Shown here: positions 24,641 through 39,500 of the stretch, in pieces
Layout: every line of letters begins with the position of its first letter
How positions within the stretch are numbered: the stretch's first letter is position 1
Program-made: the position numbers and the translations under genes
The notes under the pieces: model-generated
Told to the model about the DNA's origin: nothing
The model's database searches: none
The model's input: only the letters and a program-made list of their open reading frames with translations
Assembly: GCF_021730395.1 (NCBI RefSeq)
Contig: NC_069363.1
Location: 20,744,001-20,808,000 of the forward strand
DNA: 64,000 nucleotides
Source: Mercenaria mercenaria
Lineage: Eukaryota; Mollusca; Bivalvia; Venerida; Veneridae
Direction: 5' to 3'

Positions 24641-26042
24641 TTTCTCCTAAATCCTACAAAAAAACGGACGGAGGGAGTGGAATTTTGTCTTGCAGTTTGC
24701 TTAGTCGTGCCCTTAAAAGTTAGGCTCTTGGTATCAAACACAAAGTGCTCGATAAAAAAGTTCTAGCTAAGACTGCACAATTAATGCAGATGAACAATAT
24801 CCTAGGACAATACAGGAATGACGTAAACATTCTTAATGTAGTTCTGTACGTTCGGGTCAATTTCTTCTACATTGTAAAATTTGATTAAACCCTGATTTCG
24901 CAGAATTTCAGATTCGACAAGCAGAAATGATAGGGTCGTGTGCTCAATATTTTGCTAGACTGAACTGAAAATTTTTGACCTAACACAAGTTTTTACAATG
25001 GGAGTCTACCGGAAAATCACAATTTTGATATCATTTTCGCGAATAGATTCTTTTCTACAATGTAGATTTTAACGAACATTCGTAAATAAACATATGGTGA
25101 AATAAAACGTATATGTCCGTGTGCTTGTTTTCGAGATATTTGCCAGTGATTAAAGAGATGCACGAATTTCGGGCTGATTTTAAGATATTTTTTGGAATTA
25201 TGTAAAGTGTCAGATGTTTTAATATCATATTTTAACTTTAGAAAGGTTGCAATAAATTTACTCACCTGTTGCCATTAATTCATAAAATGATTTTCATGGC
25301 CGTACGCCGAATCTAGGATTTATTCTACGTTTTCCGGATAAATGACGTTACGCCATTACTTCAGGTTTATAAAACGTGCAGAACTACTAAACTACGCGGC
25401 GACAAACGTTTCATTGAAAATCGTAGATGCACAGTTAGTTCGCTTCCGATCAAAGAACACTAAAGACTGTTGTCATAAAGTGAACCCAAAGCATCATAGG
25501 ATGATGAAAAGGAACAGTTAACTTTTTTTTGTAGAACATTTAGGATATTGGTCTAAAATTGAACGATAATGACTTTTATAATTTTGTAAAGGATTACGAT
25601 ATTTTACTGTTTACAGTATGGAACTATGAAATTTCCAATATAAATATTAATGGATATGACTATTTTAATCGTTCTGTCCGTGCTAATGTAAAAATTTAGC
25701 TATCATCTTGATCTGTAAGGGTTTGGTCACCGAGTAATAGTGTATCCAGGTATATTTCAAAGGTTTGAAGACTGTCAAGCCAAATTATACAAAGGACATA
25801 TGACATACAACATGCAGTCGAAGTATTGGAAGTTAGTTTCAATTTCACCACAACTGAACAAAGGTGTAGTAGACATGTTTTTCAGAAAGAGATGATAGTT
25901 GAGAGAAATACATGGCTGACATGCTCTATGGATGGTTTTATGGATACATGCATATATTTATGCATGTATGTATGCCTGAATGTTTGGCTACGTGATCGGC
26001 TGTTTGGCTGGCTGACCGCATTTATGGCTGTATGGTTTGTTG

Positions 26043-26073
<31 letters not shown>

Positions 26074-27540
26074 TGTAGCAATGTACATGGATGGATGGAT
26101 GTTTGTATGGTTGTATTGCGTTGTGTACATCAATGAAATGTTGACTGTGGATAGAAAATCAAATTCACATTATTATTATTATTATTATTATTATTATACT
26201 GTATTATGAAGGTGTCATGAAACTCCATATTTTTATATTGTTGACAAATAATGATAACGAAAAGGAAAGTGATTTTACTTTTATGTTTATACAATACTTA
26301 TTGATTTTATCCTAAACGTGCAACTATTGTTATTGGAATATAACGTAATAGGAGAAAATCAAACTATGGTGTTTCAGCTAGAACTCTGAACATTGAATGA
26401 TAAATGCAAATTCGTCTCTCTTCCATTTAAAGTTTTCTCTCCATAAGCTTTACACTAAAAACACTTATTAAGTATTTTGACGATTTAATGCATGAAGTTT
26501 CCGTAATTTTAGTTTTCCGTGTTAGATCCTTTTTTTTTTTTTGCCTAGAGAAAAGATAAGGTGATCTCCTATCCGGATAACCATATCTTTCCCTTCCAGG
26601 TAAGCAAGAAATGTAAATCCCTATCCAAATTAATACTTCTATTTAACTGGCAAAGTACCGACCATGCCACGTAAATCAACAACGTGGAAAAATGCTCAAC
26701 GTAAAATCTGCGACAGTGGGGTATAATTGCGGAGAAATAGCACCCACTTTTACAACTTTTGCTGTAAAAGACAGTTTCATGGTGCGTTGTTCCTTTTTAC
26801 AAGGTATATTATTTTGAATACATATATCAGTATGCCCCTTGTATTATTTCCCAATATGTTTGTGTTTTAAACTATCAATATTTATTAACTTAAAGAAAAT
26901 CGTGCTTATCCATGTCTTCAAGTCAGAATTAATGAAAAATTCAGCTAAATTTTAAACCGATACCCGTTCACTGTACGTTATTTATTTCTGAAAATATATC
27001 TACACCCGAATTCTTTAAGATCAATAGCAAAATAGATGACTGCCTCCAGTTCAGTATGTATTTGTACAAGATGTATGTTTCCATTGAAATAAAGGTACGT
27101 AAATGTATCATTTTACACATTAGACAATGTTTTGGAAATTGAGAGGATGTAGATACAAAACCAACAGTCCAGTTCATTTTAAAAACACACCTGTTACAAA
27201 CAGAAAGAGACAAATGTCACAGAATGATTTAGGCATGTGTTTAACTTATTGGCATAAACAATGTTCAAAATTTTATTTTTGTTGCATCTTATTGTCTTGC
27301 ATCATCTTATCACCAACTTCTTCGGGTTTTGATTTTTCGACTTTGAGTCCGGCTGACATACATCTCTGCAACAGAAATGGGGCGGTTAAACACTGTCTCG
27401 ATGACGTTATTTGTTTGACAAAGTATCCTCAAAATGAAACTGGCTAGCTGACAAACTTGGAAGTAGTAAAATTACAACTTCAGTGTAACTGAAAATGTAA
27501 ATATAACTAATATAGGTAGTATTGTTATTGATAGATAGTA
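24641..27540. other. Non-coding stretch with microsatellites
   Basis: Holds a GTGC/GTGCGTGC run at 26044-26075 and an (ATT)n run at 26168-26197. The moderately GC-richer patch at 25290-25460 has no recognisable exon. It lies downstream of the CTL1-like stop codon; AATAAA on the minus strand at 27277-27272 could end that transcript (weak). Confidence 0.45.
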
Positions 27541-27550
27541 AATTATCTAA

Positions 27551-30500
27551 CTAGTGCAAATGACTTGCCCTTAATCCAACGCTCATAAAATATGGTCTTG
27601 TATCTCCGTCATTCATCATCGTGTCCTCGCAGAAACATATAAAGATGGTATCGACTGTCATCTGGAAGTAAAATTTCTATCTGTAGGTTTATTGTATTGT
27701 CTATTACAGATGATTAGTTCGTTGTAAAACAAGTATTCTCTATCTATACCCACAATCGAGGCTGTAATTGCAAAAACAAATAATTTCTCTTTATTTTCTT
27801 AATCGAGATTATAATTGTAAAACAAATATTTTTCTGTCTATACCATTAATCGAGGCTATAATTACAAAACAAATATTCTATTCACCCTTAATCGGTCCTT
27901 TAATATGTAATACATATATGTAATCTCTATTGAGTCTATAAATTACAATTGTTACAACAAATAGTCTCTACTTATACCCTTAAACGAGGCTATAACTGCA
28001 GAACTGAAATAAAATGGGTGAATTGCCTAGTCAGTAACTGATTTTTATTTCGACACAAAATTTGTTCATTTTCACGAAAAAAAACAATAACAATCAGATA
28101 TGGGAAACTACACTCGTAGATGGCTTTCACATAAATAAGAAGATATTTTGGAAACATGGATGCAACCAATCAAATAACAGCCGTCTATGTTTGAATTAGT
28201 CTGTTCAGAAGAGGTAATGAAATGTGAAACATTCTTAAAACCGGCTAAAACGAAACTGTATTATACAAATATTGAATAGTCTCCATAGTCTCCAAACCGG
28301 GACTAGAAATTAACAACACTGAGTTCTGGCTATATCAGTAGTGTCATGACTGGGTACCCAGTATGGTTTTTACATACCTCATACACCGACATGAAACAAC
28401 CTGCTATCAAGTACGCAAATATTCCCGTCAAAGTGACTGGCAACCAAACAAAATGTATGCTTTTTCGTACCTGTAAGAATATTGAAAAGTAATTTGTATT
28501 GTTTTGTAGTATTTAGCTAGTTATGTAATCATATGTATCATGTGATGACTTTATAAAAACAAGAGCTGTCCGTAAGACAGCCAATGCTATTCGAATTATT
28601 GTCCCAGAAGCAGGAAAATATTACCCTAAATGTTAAAATATCTATAGACTTTCAATCCAGTATCTGCATTAGTTTTGGAGATAGTAACTTGCATGCAAAA
28701 CTTTAATCAGAAGTTTTAAGTTCAAAAGGGGACATAATTTGACCAAATTGCATGTCAGAGTTATGGGACTTGATGCAATCAACTAGTTTTATAACCCCGA
28801 AGGCACGTGTGAAGTTTCAATTTAATATCTGCATTTGTTCTGCAGATAGTAACTTGCACGCAAAACTTTAACCAGAATTTTCTAAGTCCAAAAGGGGGCA
28901 TAATTGGCCCAAAATACATGTCAGAGTTATGGGACTTGACCCAGTGAGGTTGGTAATTAATCTAGAAAAAGAAAAAATAAGTTTCAAATCTATATGCCTT
29001 GTAGTAATAGCTGTATGTACTTGCACGCAAAACTTTAACCAGGATCTTTTTAGCCCAAAAAGGGGCATAATTTGGCCAAAATGCAGGTCAGAGTTATGGG
29101 ACTTGATGCTATCAACTAGTTTTATAACCCCAAAGACACATGTGGTTTCAATTCAATATCTGCATTAGTTTTGGAGATAATAACTTGCATGTAAAATTTT
29201 AACCAGGATTTTCTAAGTCCAAAAGGGGGCATAATTTGCTCAAAATACATGTCAGAGTTATGGGACTTGACCCAGTGAGGTTGATAATTGACCTAGAAAA
29301 AGAAAAAATAAGTTTCAAAGCTATATGCCTTTAAATGATAGCCATATGTACAGAATAAAATGTATGTATAAGGAATGCAAAGCTATGTGAACATTCTTTG
29401 TGAAACCGAAACAAAAGAATATGTCATTACCAGACTGAACATTATACAACAGTTCATACATGTCACTAATTCTATATAAATTCCAACTGTATTTTTCAGT
29501 GCTCGGTGCATATCCATGTTCAGTTATTTGAAAGTAGACTTACCGAAATAACTTCAATACCCACAACTGTGACAGCAGCCACTGTGGCAATTTTACCAAT
29601 AAATAGAACAAAATCTCCCACCGAGTTGATGGCAGCAAGCCTTAGCGTGTTGTTCAAAATAACATGGAACGCCTGGCGAGCTGCCTTGCAAAATCCGTGC
29701 CCATGTATAGCTGAAATACAGATTATTACAAAACGTGTATTTGCTTTGTGGAGCATGCGGCCGAAACATTTATCACTCTGCCAAGTGAAAACTATAGGTA
29801 TTCATATAAAGAAGCAAAGGCAACAGAGTTTCGTTCTAAAACATTTTCTAAAAAAAAAGGTTCTATTTGAAATCTTTAATTTTTATAGGCCCGAAGGGAC
29901 GTATTATGTCATGACGCCGGTGTCCGCCTGTCTGTCCATCCGTCTGTCCGTTAGCAATTTCGTGTCCGCTCTGTAACTCTTGAACCTCTTGAAGGATTTG
30001 GAAGAAACTTGACAGAAATGTTCACCAGATCGAGACGACGTGCAGAGCTAGTTTTGGATGGCTCGCTTTAAGGCCAAGGTCACACTTAGGGGACTTTCGG
30101 TAACTCTTGAACTGCTTGAAGGATTTTAAAGAAACTTGGCAAAAATGTTCACCACATCGAGACGAAGTGCAGAGCGCATGTTTTGGATGGCTCACTTCAA
30201 GGTCAAGGTCACACTTAAGGGTCAATGGTCATACCTTCGGGTGTATATTGCACCGCATTGCGATGCTCTTGTTGTTCAATGTGATGCAAACCAAGTTCTT
30301 GAGGTCTCAAAATCAGCTGTAAAAGCTGTAAATGACTTCTAAAGTAATAAATCGCTCCTTTTTTGATACAAAGATCGATCTATGCGGCCTAATTTGGTTT
30401 TGAAACTGCAAATAGTCATTCGTATTTAGCAGACTCACCAATTTCGATGTAAGCGTTATTATTGAGAAATTTCAGAAACTTCTCAAAGCACCAAAGACAA

Positions 30501-33500
30501 CATTTGAAACATTTCAGCAGAAATACTGCAACTGGGTGACTTCTACCTCGTAACCTGAAACAAGAAAACGCACCAGTTCAATATGGTATATATTCTAATT
30601 GTTCTACACGTCATAATCAAGCATACAAGACAAATATATCGTGTAAACATCATGAACCAGAAATAAATGGGTTTGGAAAAAGTATCGTTCAGTTTAGGTT
30701 GACCAGAAGTATATTGAAAAAAAAAACTTTATGTAATGTACCATGCATGGTGAAAAGAATAACACGAATTAAATGAAAGTTGTTTTAGAATTAATGAAAC
30801 AGGTTACAAATATTTTTTTTTAAATAACGAAATACACACTGGCAATTCTTTAGTGAGCTCGGAAGTATTAGAAAAAGCGCTAATATTTCCTGTATGATCT
30901 TTGGTAAAAACGTAATTTGCAATATGAAATTGAAATCTTCTATATATACGCAGTTGTGAGACTGAGACTGTGTTTAGGTATGACATACCTGTTTTCTATA
31001 AAAGATAGCACCATCCTTATAAACATCACGAAGGTTATGATCAGGGACCCTAGTGCTATCGAGCCAAAGTGGAATCTGAAAAATCAAAACAGATTACATG
31101 ACTACGTGTATATTTAATAACACGTTTTTGCACCTGTTTTATTGTGTATTACTTTGTCATAGTTTTATTACTTCTTTATCTTGCATTCTGCACAATATTC
31201 ATATTATTATCATTGATGTTATTACTAGTATATCAATGTATCAAACAGAAAGAAAAATTTCATGTAAATTATGTCATCTTATACAGAACAATAACTATTG
31301 TTGCGGAGATTTATTTCTTATAACAACACTACCTACCTGATTATATTCCACATGGACCGTACAACTGGAAACGACAATTTCTTCTTGTCTCTAAATAGCA
31401 AAACATATTACTTTTATGCAGCAGGGAAAATCCAATAATTAAAGAAAATATTTTAAAAAAGATTTTAATATGCTGACTGCAATTCATTTTCGAATTCAGA
31501 GTTTTACTGACAATATTTTGACAATTTCCGTGCGATTATTGATTCTCCGTATCCTACTTCGGCATTCTTCGGCGCTCAAAAACCTATGGAATTCCGTACC
31601 TGTCGGGAAATGCCGAAATCGTATACGGCAAATACATAATATTCTAGAAATTCAAAGAGTGAACTTCCACTTTCTGACCCATTTTTTTTTCAACGGCCCG
31701 TTCACACTTATTGCAAGAGGAGAGGAGGGTAAGAATGAAGCCTTCACTTTTGGCAGGTAAGACGGAATCTCACAATGTACCCGGACATATCAAAATGAGT
31801 CTCTTACCTCACGCACTTTGAAAAATGAAAAGAAAATAAGCATTCTGTGTGGACTTTACATATACATTCTCTATGAATTTAACAGATACATTGTGTATTG
31901 ATTTTACAGATGCATTTTGTACCTGATACAGGTTTTCACTTGATTCTTATGTAAGATATGCATTTTGTATCGAACTGTAATAGAAATTTTAAACTTAACC
32001 CCTAAAACAGAAAAACTGATATATATAACTATTTACCTTGTGAAATACCATCTCACAACAGCTCCTGCTATAGTCATCTTATGACACGCTAGGATAACTT
32101 GGAGAATCCAGATAATGCCAAAAATATAATACCACTTTAATACCTGAAAATAAACACAACAAGGTTACAGTATTTCAAAGAATTGGTTGATCTTTCTGGT
32201 TATATTTTAAAACATCTTTATGTCTTTATTCTTACTTTAAAATGTTACATCTTATTACTCATGCTGATTGATTGATTGATTGATTGATTGACCGAATTGA
32301 TTATATATTGTATAAATAAGTATAGTACTTTACAGATAAAAAAATCATACTGTTAGGAGTTTGTCTGGTTTATACTGAGCGGTTTTAGTGGCTTGGTCCA
32401 CTTCCGGTATCCCTGAAAATAAGTAGATATCTGTCAACAAAATACAAAGATATGCAATGACAAACATGAGAATAAGAATGATCATACACGCGGGCAAATT
32501 AGATGTATGCTGACTCTCCATCTGCAATGATGGAGGAAGATCCTACTTGCCTCTTTGGGCATTATAAACGGCACAGGTAGGCGCCTGGATACAGCTTATA
32601 GGTTCAAAAATAAAGAGTTAGATTATTAAATAATTTCAGATGGCTTGATACATTAAACTAGCTCATCATAAGTCTACAACATATATATGAATTTTGAAAT
32701 TAGCTTCAATATCAAATACAGAATGTGCTACAGTCAATGTAAACGTTTAAGTCATCTCATCTAAAGCCTCTTACATTGTAGGAGATATTTTTTCACTAAC
32801 TATTTAAGAAATATACCTGCTGTTTCAATGTACAGAAAGATAAACGTCAGTGCTCCAAATACTCCTCCAAGAAATGCTACTGTCTGTATACAAATCAAGA
32901 AAAGTATCACATAAGAGGCAAACTGGCACGAGTTAAAATCTCTTCAAACAGTAGTATTCAATACATTTAAGAAATGAAAACACGTACAAAGACAGCATGT
33001 AAAAACAATTATATATCAAACGAAGCGACTTGACGTGACTCCCTTTTACCAATAGCAGAAAAAAAGAATTACAATATGATACTCGGAGGATCTCAAGGTA
33101 TCAAAACAATTCCCGTAGGACGTTTTTGTACATGTGTCTGCTGCACATTGATCGCACTGAACTTGAAGATTGCAAATAAATAGACTATTTCAAATTCATA
33201 CTGCAATGTTGTGGCACATGATATTTCCGCAAATAAAAACGAAGTAGAAAATTTGGTAACAAAAAAGTTCATTATCAAAATTACGTTCTATCCCTAATGA
33301 CACTAACCTCGCAAACGGAGTCTAGGTTCCACGTTCCACACACAGCAATGCTGGGATAAATATTTCTCAAAAATTACGATAAAATGAAAACATGTGTATA
33401 GAAAATATAACCCTAACATTTCGCTCACATTTAATACCTCGTGACCTTGACCTTTACGACGGACGAATAGAGCGCAGTGTACACGATATAACTGAAACGT

Positions 33501-36500
33501 TATATTTATACCAAATAAATAAAATTGGTGTTAGAATAACAAAATTATGGTACAGACAATAATGCGCAGTCGTTAGGATTCTTTGGAACCTTGACCTTCA
33601 AGGAAAGATGATTGATTCCTTACATTGCACATCGAAATATCGTGATAAGTTTAAAAGGGAATGATAGTAATAAAGTAACGAGTCAAACCAGAGAATTAAT
33701 TATTTAATACTATTTGAATCTATCTCGCCAGCCATTAACCTTAATGGAAGAGTGAGAATTTTCTACAATACACGCAGCAAAGGGTTGTCTAAGCAAGATG
33801 TCTGACAGACAGAGTAATTGCAACAGCAGCTGCCTTCAGTCAATAATTTCCTGCCCTTGGAATTCTGATACAAAATCACCAGCCTTAATTCTTCTCGATA
33901 TAAATGTATTTTTAGAGAATATTATATAAATATTGCATTCCTGAGAGGGTGATATGAAAAATGTTCACCGCGAGATATATGAATATTGACCGAGGCGCCA
34001 GCCGAGGTCTATATTCATATTTCGAGGGGTGAACATTTTTCATATCACCCTCTCAGGAATGCAATATTAATTTTATTATACCGAAATATTATAAGGGTCA
34101 ATCATTTACTGGAAATTTATTTATTTGTTTGGGTTTTATATGGCGCCAAACAGGACTACACATTTTGGTTTCACATCTCATTTACATCGAAATAAAAACA
34201 TGAGGTATGGAATCAAAATTTGCATACCTGCTGGAATCACAGAGTTACAGCAAAACCAAGTCTTGAGACCCTATTAGTCGCCTCTTACGATCATGCAAGG
34301 GTAAGGCAGTGGTTCCTGTTCTTTTCATACATAGATCGTCCCAGAACCACACAGGAAAATCAACATAATGATTTATTTAACATTAAAAGTACTAACCAAA
34401 TAATGAAGACAGAATTAAAGAGTCTTTACTTGTTAGCTCATGTGCGTGAAATTAGCCAGAGCAGCCAGAGTAGCCAGAGTTCAGCCAGAGTTCGGCCAGA
34501 GTTCAGCCAGAGTAGCCAGAGTTCAGCCAGAGTTCAGCCAGAGTTTAGCCAGAGTAGCCAGAGAAGTCAAAACTCTGGTTACTCTGGCTAGCCAGAGTAG
34601 CCAGAGTTCAGCCAGAGAAGTCAAAACTCTGGTTACTCTGGCTGGCCAGAGTAGCCAGAGTTCAGCCAGAGTTCAGCCAGAGAAGTCATAACTCTGGTTA
34701 CTCTGGCTGGCCAGAGTAGCCAGAGTTCAGCCAGAGTTCAGCCAGAGAAGTCATAACTCAGGTTACTCTGGCTGGCCAGAGAAGTCAGAGTTCAGTCAGA
34801 GTAGCCATAATTCTGGTTACTCTGGCTAGCCAGAGTAGCCAGAGTTCAGCTGGAGTAGCCAGAACTCTAGTTAGTTACTCTGGCTGGCCAGAGTAGCCAG
34901 AGTTAAGCAAGAGTTCATCCAGTATCCAGAACTCTGGTTACTCTGGCTGGCCAGAGTAGCCATAATTCAACCAGAGTAGGCAGAGTTTCTAGATTTTTAA
35001 CATGTTCTGGCTACTCTGTTCAGCCAAAGTAGCAACAGTAGCCCGAGTCACCAGGATATCATTTGCTCTGGTCACTCTGGCTGTTTCTAACAGGGTAGCC
35101 AGAGTTCAGCCAGAGAAGCTAGAGTTTCTAGGATTTTAACATGTTCTGGCTACTCTGATCAGCCAGACTAGCCAGTGTAGCCAGAGTAACCAGGTACCAT
35201 GTATTTTCAGTCTTAGCTAAGTTTAATTATGAAACTTAATATGTCATTTCTATCTAAATAGCGTATTTAAAACTGAATTTCAAGTTAATAACTATTTTCA
35301 AGTGGTTAATTAAAGTAGCTCTGGTTACTCTGGCTAGCCAGAGTTTCTAGGGTTTTAACATGTTCTGGCTACTCTGGTCAGCAAGAGTAGCCAGAGTAAT
35401 CAGGTCCCGTGTTCGCAAAACATTTTCAGTATTAGCTGAATTCGATCTTGAAACTTAGTATGTTATTTCTTTCTAAATAGCATGTTTAAAACTGAATTTC
35501 AAGTTAACAACTATTTTCAGTTAGCTATTTATAGTAGCCAGAGAAGCCAGAACTCTGGTTACTCTGGCTGACAAGAGTAGGCAGAGTTCAGCCAGAGTAG
35601 CCAGAAGTCTGATTACTCTGGCTGGCCAGAGTAACCAGAGTTCAGCCAGAGTAACACGACTTTATTAGGATTTTAACATGTTCTGGCTACTCATACCAAA
35701 GCAGCGTAACATCAATGTTTGAAACTTAATGGCAGACACTAGAACATAGAAGAATACATGCATCCCGATTAATGTTATACAAATAACCATTAATCAAATC
35801 ATTCACTTTCAGTTTTAATATTGCATATGCCATGTTTTTATGATTTACCTACATATCTGCAATATGTCACATGTTTAATTGTTAAGCGCCCTTGAACGTA
35901 TATTTTATATTAAATGGGCACTCAACAAATTTGGATTAGTAATAATAATAATAATGATAATAATCTCATATACTAAGTTTTTTCTGCAATGGATGCAATA
36001 TGGTGTTACAGTATTCTAATTGTGGGCGAACGTATGTTTTTAGGCAGTTTCTTTAATATTATTGTTATAAAATTGTACACATTTTTGCATAAATCTGAGA
36101 GTGTTACTAGCTTTTGAAGATGTAATATTTCAGTAAGTGTTTCAAAGTTAAGACATCACTAAGATATGTAGCATTTTCTGTAGTTTTTAGGTCTTGATTA
36201 AGTAATATATATGGTAAGATGATATTTTTTTTTTTGAGATTCCTATTACTTCGCATTTATCAGGATTGAATTGCATAGACCAGTTACGTTCCCATTATTC
36301 TAACTTTGTCAAATCATCTTGAACTTTGTAAGAGTCTATTAACGAGTCTATGTTGAGGTATATGATAGTGTCATCAGCAAATAAGCGTATTCTGCCTTTA
36401 ACAGAGTCAGGAAGGTCATTGATAAAATAAAGAAAGAGACAAGGACCCAACACTGAACCTTGAGGAATCCCCTGAAAGAACTGGTAAAGTGTGTGAGCCT

Positions 36501-39500
36501 TCAATTACTACAGATTGAGAACGGTTACTAAGGAAATTGAATCCAGGATAGAGAGATTCTATCGACACAAAGTTTCACGATTTTATAGAGAATCTTGTCG
36601 AAAGTTTTCTAGAAATCCATTACAATGAGACCTGTTTGTTTCCAGATTGGATATTGTCAAAAGTTCCTTCTTTAAAGGATAATAGGTGAGCCTCACAGCT
36701 ATGTTTGGAACGGAAGCTATATTGGAAAGGTGTGAGAAGATTGTTGACTATCTGGGTTCTCTCAGGGTTGGTTTTTTTTTTGTGTTTTATGTATCAAGTG
36801 ATTCATAAAACGGACTTCTGCCAGAGTAGCCAGAGTTTCTAAGGCTTTAACATGTTGCGAAATGACCCTTTTTTGTACCCTCAGGGTTTTTTAGTGTTTC
36901 ATGTATCAAGTGTTTCATCAAACGGACTTTAAAGAATAGTCTTATCATTTAGCAGTCCTATAACTGTTTAATCCGAACACAGTGAGTATCGTTTCATACT
37001 CATACACAAGTGATACCGAGTTATACAACATGGAATGTTGATTGTCTGATGGCATAAGGTGACCACAATCAATTTTTGAATGGCATTTTGCGTTTTGATT
37101 TCATGCCACAGGTACCTACCTTTTTCCAAGGGTTTAGATGAAATACCGTTATTAAGCCGCTTTAAGTGTATGTGTTCACATGTCAACATTTCGTCAACTT
37201 CCACAACTTTAATATGCAAGTTTCAGGAATTGGTTGTTGTCAACATGTATGAAAATTTATTCTTCAATTTCTTTATATTATCGTTATGTCTTCAAGTTAA
37301 TTTATTTGGTACAAATTCAAGGCAAACACTGAAGTTAAATAAATACAAAACAAGAAGCCTTCAAATAAATATTCTTTATTTTTACACTCAAAGTTATATG
37401 GAATTCACTGAAATTGTTTATGATATCAGTATAAACTACAGGACATTTGTGGTCCTGAATCGCTTACCTGGACTTTGTGGGATATGACAGTCATAGTAAA
37501 AATTCACAATTTGTAATTGTCAACTCTAAATTCTGGGTATTCTGGAAATTTTAAACTTATATTGTATAAGATTAAAAGTATACTTGATAATCCACAGAGA
37601 GAGGCTTATATTGCCCCGGGGGTGGTGATTCAATCAAGTTTGAAAGAACTACATTATAAATTTTGCTTATTTACATGCAAACTATTTCAGCTCTTACTAG
37701 TACCCTTGTGGCTCTGAAAGATGTTTGCTATGTAAGTATATCATGTTTTTTTCTATGTAAAACTTACGTAGGATCCATTTTGACTCTGGGGTATTGGTTT
37801 GAACATGTAAAATATCTTTATTCTTGTCATTGCAGTTCTTATGAGAAGATTTTAAAAGATTTTCCTGAAAGACTTTGCAAGCTCATTAGCACAAGCGGGG
37901 GCAATTTTGATATCAGGGGACATGATTTGCTCAATTTTAAGAGAGGCATTCACTAGGCCATGCTACATACAAAATATATATAGTCTGGGCCTAAAGGAAA
38001 ATAAGACTATTTTTATAGGATTTAATATATTACTCTATATGATGACACGATTGATGAAACAACGATGGTACGATTGTAAAAACGCGATGGTACGATGCTG
38101 CAATCGCGATTTTGCGATGTCGATGTAATATCGCGTTTCAATCATCGTACCATCGCGTTTTCAACATCGTACCATCGCGTTTTCACCATCATATCATCGC
38201 GTTTTCACCATCGTGCCATCGCGTTATCATCACCGTACCATCGTGGTTTCACCATCGTGCCATCGCGTTATCATCATCGTACCATCGTGGTTTCACCATC
38301 GTACCATAGCCTTCCAGTTAGAAATGCGTAGTCCCGTACACATTTTTTTTGTCAACAATAGATGAATGTATCTAAATGTATTTTGAGAGAAGAAATTTAC
38401 CATTTAGATTCTGTTGTTTTCCAAAATGTTCAGTGCTCTGTTCAATAAAACTGTAAAATTGCAATGTGAAAATGAGATTGTATTAAGCCTGTATTTTACT
38501 GAAACATGTATTGTACCACTGCGCATGACCTCCGGATGGTGACAATGCGATGGTACGATGATGAAAACACGATGGTACGATGACGAAAACACGACGGTGA
38601 AAACGCGATATTACATCGACATTTCACCGTCGCGCCAGTGTTTTCACCATCATACAACCGTTGTTTCATCATCGTGCCATCGCGTTTTCGTCATTGTACC
38701 ATTGTGCATCACGATTTAGTATTAGATAAAAAGTCATGACTGTCCAAACGGAACGTCGTACTTATGGGGAAATATCTGTACTGTTTGTATGACAACGCTA
38801 TTTTCAAGGCATGCTCAAAACTGGACATTGACAAAATTTTTTTAAAAAAATTGTGCTCCATTAATCGTCGTGCCGTGCTGGGCTTAGCCTTTATTCGCCA
38901 TGATGTAATTTTGACCCCAACATGGCAGGCACATTTATGTCCGTTTCCGCCAGGGCTCAAACTCGCGACGGTCGGATTAGATGACAGACGCTCTAGTCAC
39001 TGAGCTATGGAGGCGGAATTATTTAAACAAGGTTTCTCAAAAAGGTGCAACATCATACAAAATGGTATTTGCAATATATCAATTAGTAACTTGGTTTTAG
39101 CCATAGGCAACCGAAATGTAGCTGTCGTGTGGATTGTTGACATCGTGTGTAATAAATAAGTTGCCAGGACCTGTATAAACTGTTAAAGGATATTCTAAGA
39201 ACTTGTATCGAAAAATACCTTTTGACATGATACAGGCATATTACTAGTATAGTATAGCCTTGAATATCCGGACTCGCAATGTTTTTACGACTTCTTAGTT
39301 TTACATTAAGAGTCCTGAGAACAATGAATTTGGAAATGCATTGTATAAGCTTATAGAAAACTGTACAACCCGATTTGAGGTACGTTGAAACTAAAGTCAT
39401 TTTTGAAGAAATTTGAAGGAATATCAAAATTTTGTTTTTGTATCTTAGTAGTCAATTTAATATTTTGTTAAAATATTTTCAAAAGTAGTGATTGAAAACG

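Noticed and set aside
25826-26209. 127-codon frame with ACVRACVRVAMYMDG
   Set aside because: Runs through GTGC and ATT microsatellites; composition explains the frame.
27127-27447. Plus-strand 106-codon frame with a hydrophobic stretch (FYFCCILLSCIIL) and several cysteines
   Set aside because: No splice or homology support, and it overlaps the likely 3' UTR of the CTL1-like gene on the other strand. It could be a small secreted peptide, but the evidence is too weak to list.
33309-33351. A splice-flanked minus-strand segment (CCCAG ... GTTAGT) that could be a CTL1-like exon
   Set aside because: Its translation ([13 protein letters not shown]) does not fit the family, and exon 10 joins exon 11 directly in phase with a continuous membrane helix.
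34220-34691. Frames reading [12 protein letters not shown] repeats (also the complement at 42394-42687)
   Set aside because: Artefacts of the AGCCAGAGTTC satellite, which is not a multiple of three throughout and shows no start or splice context.
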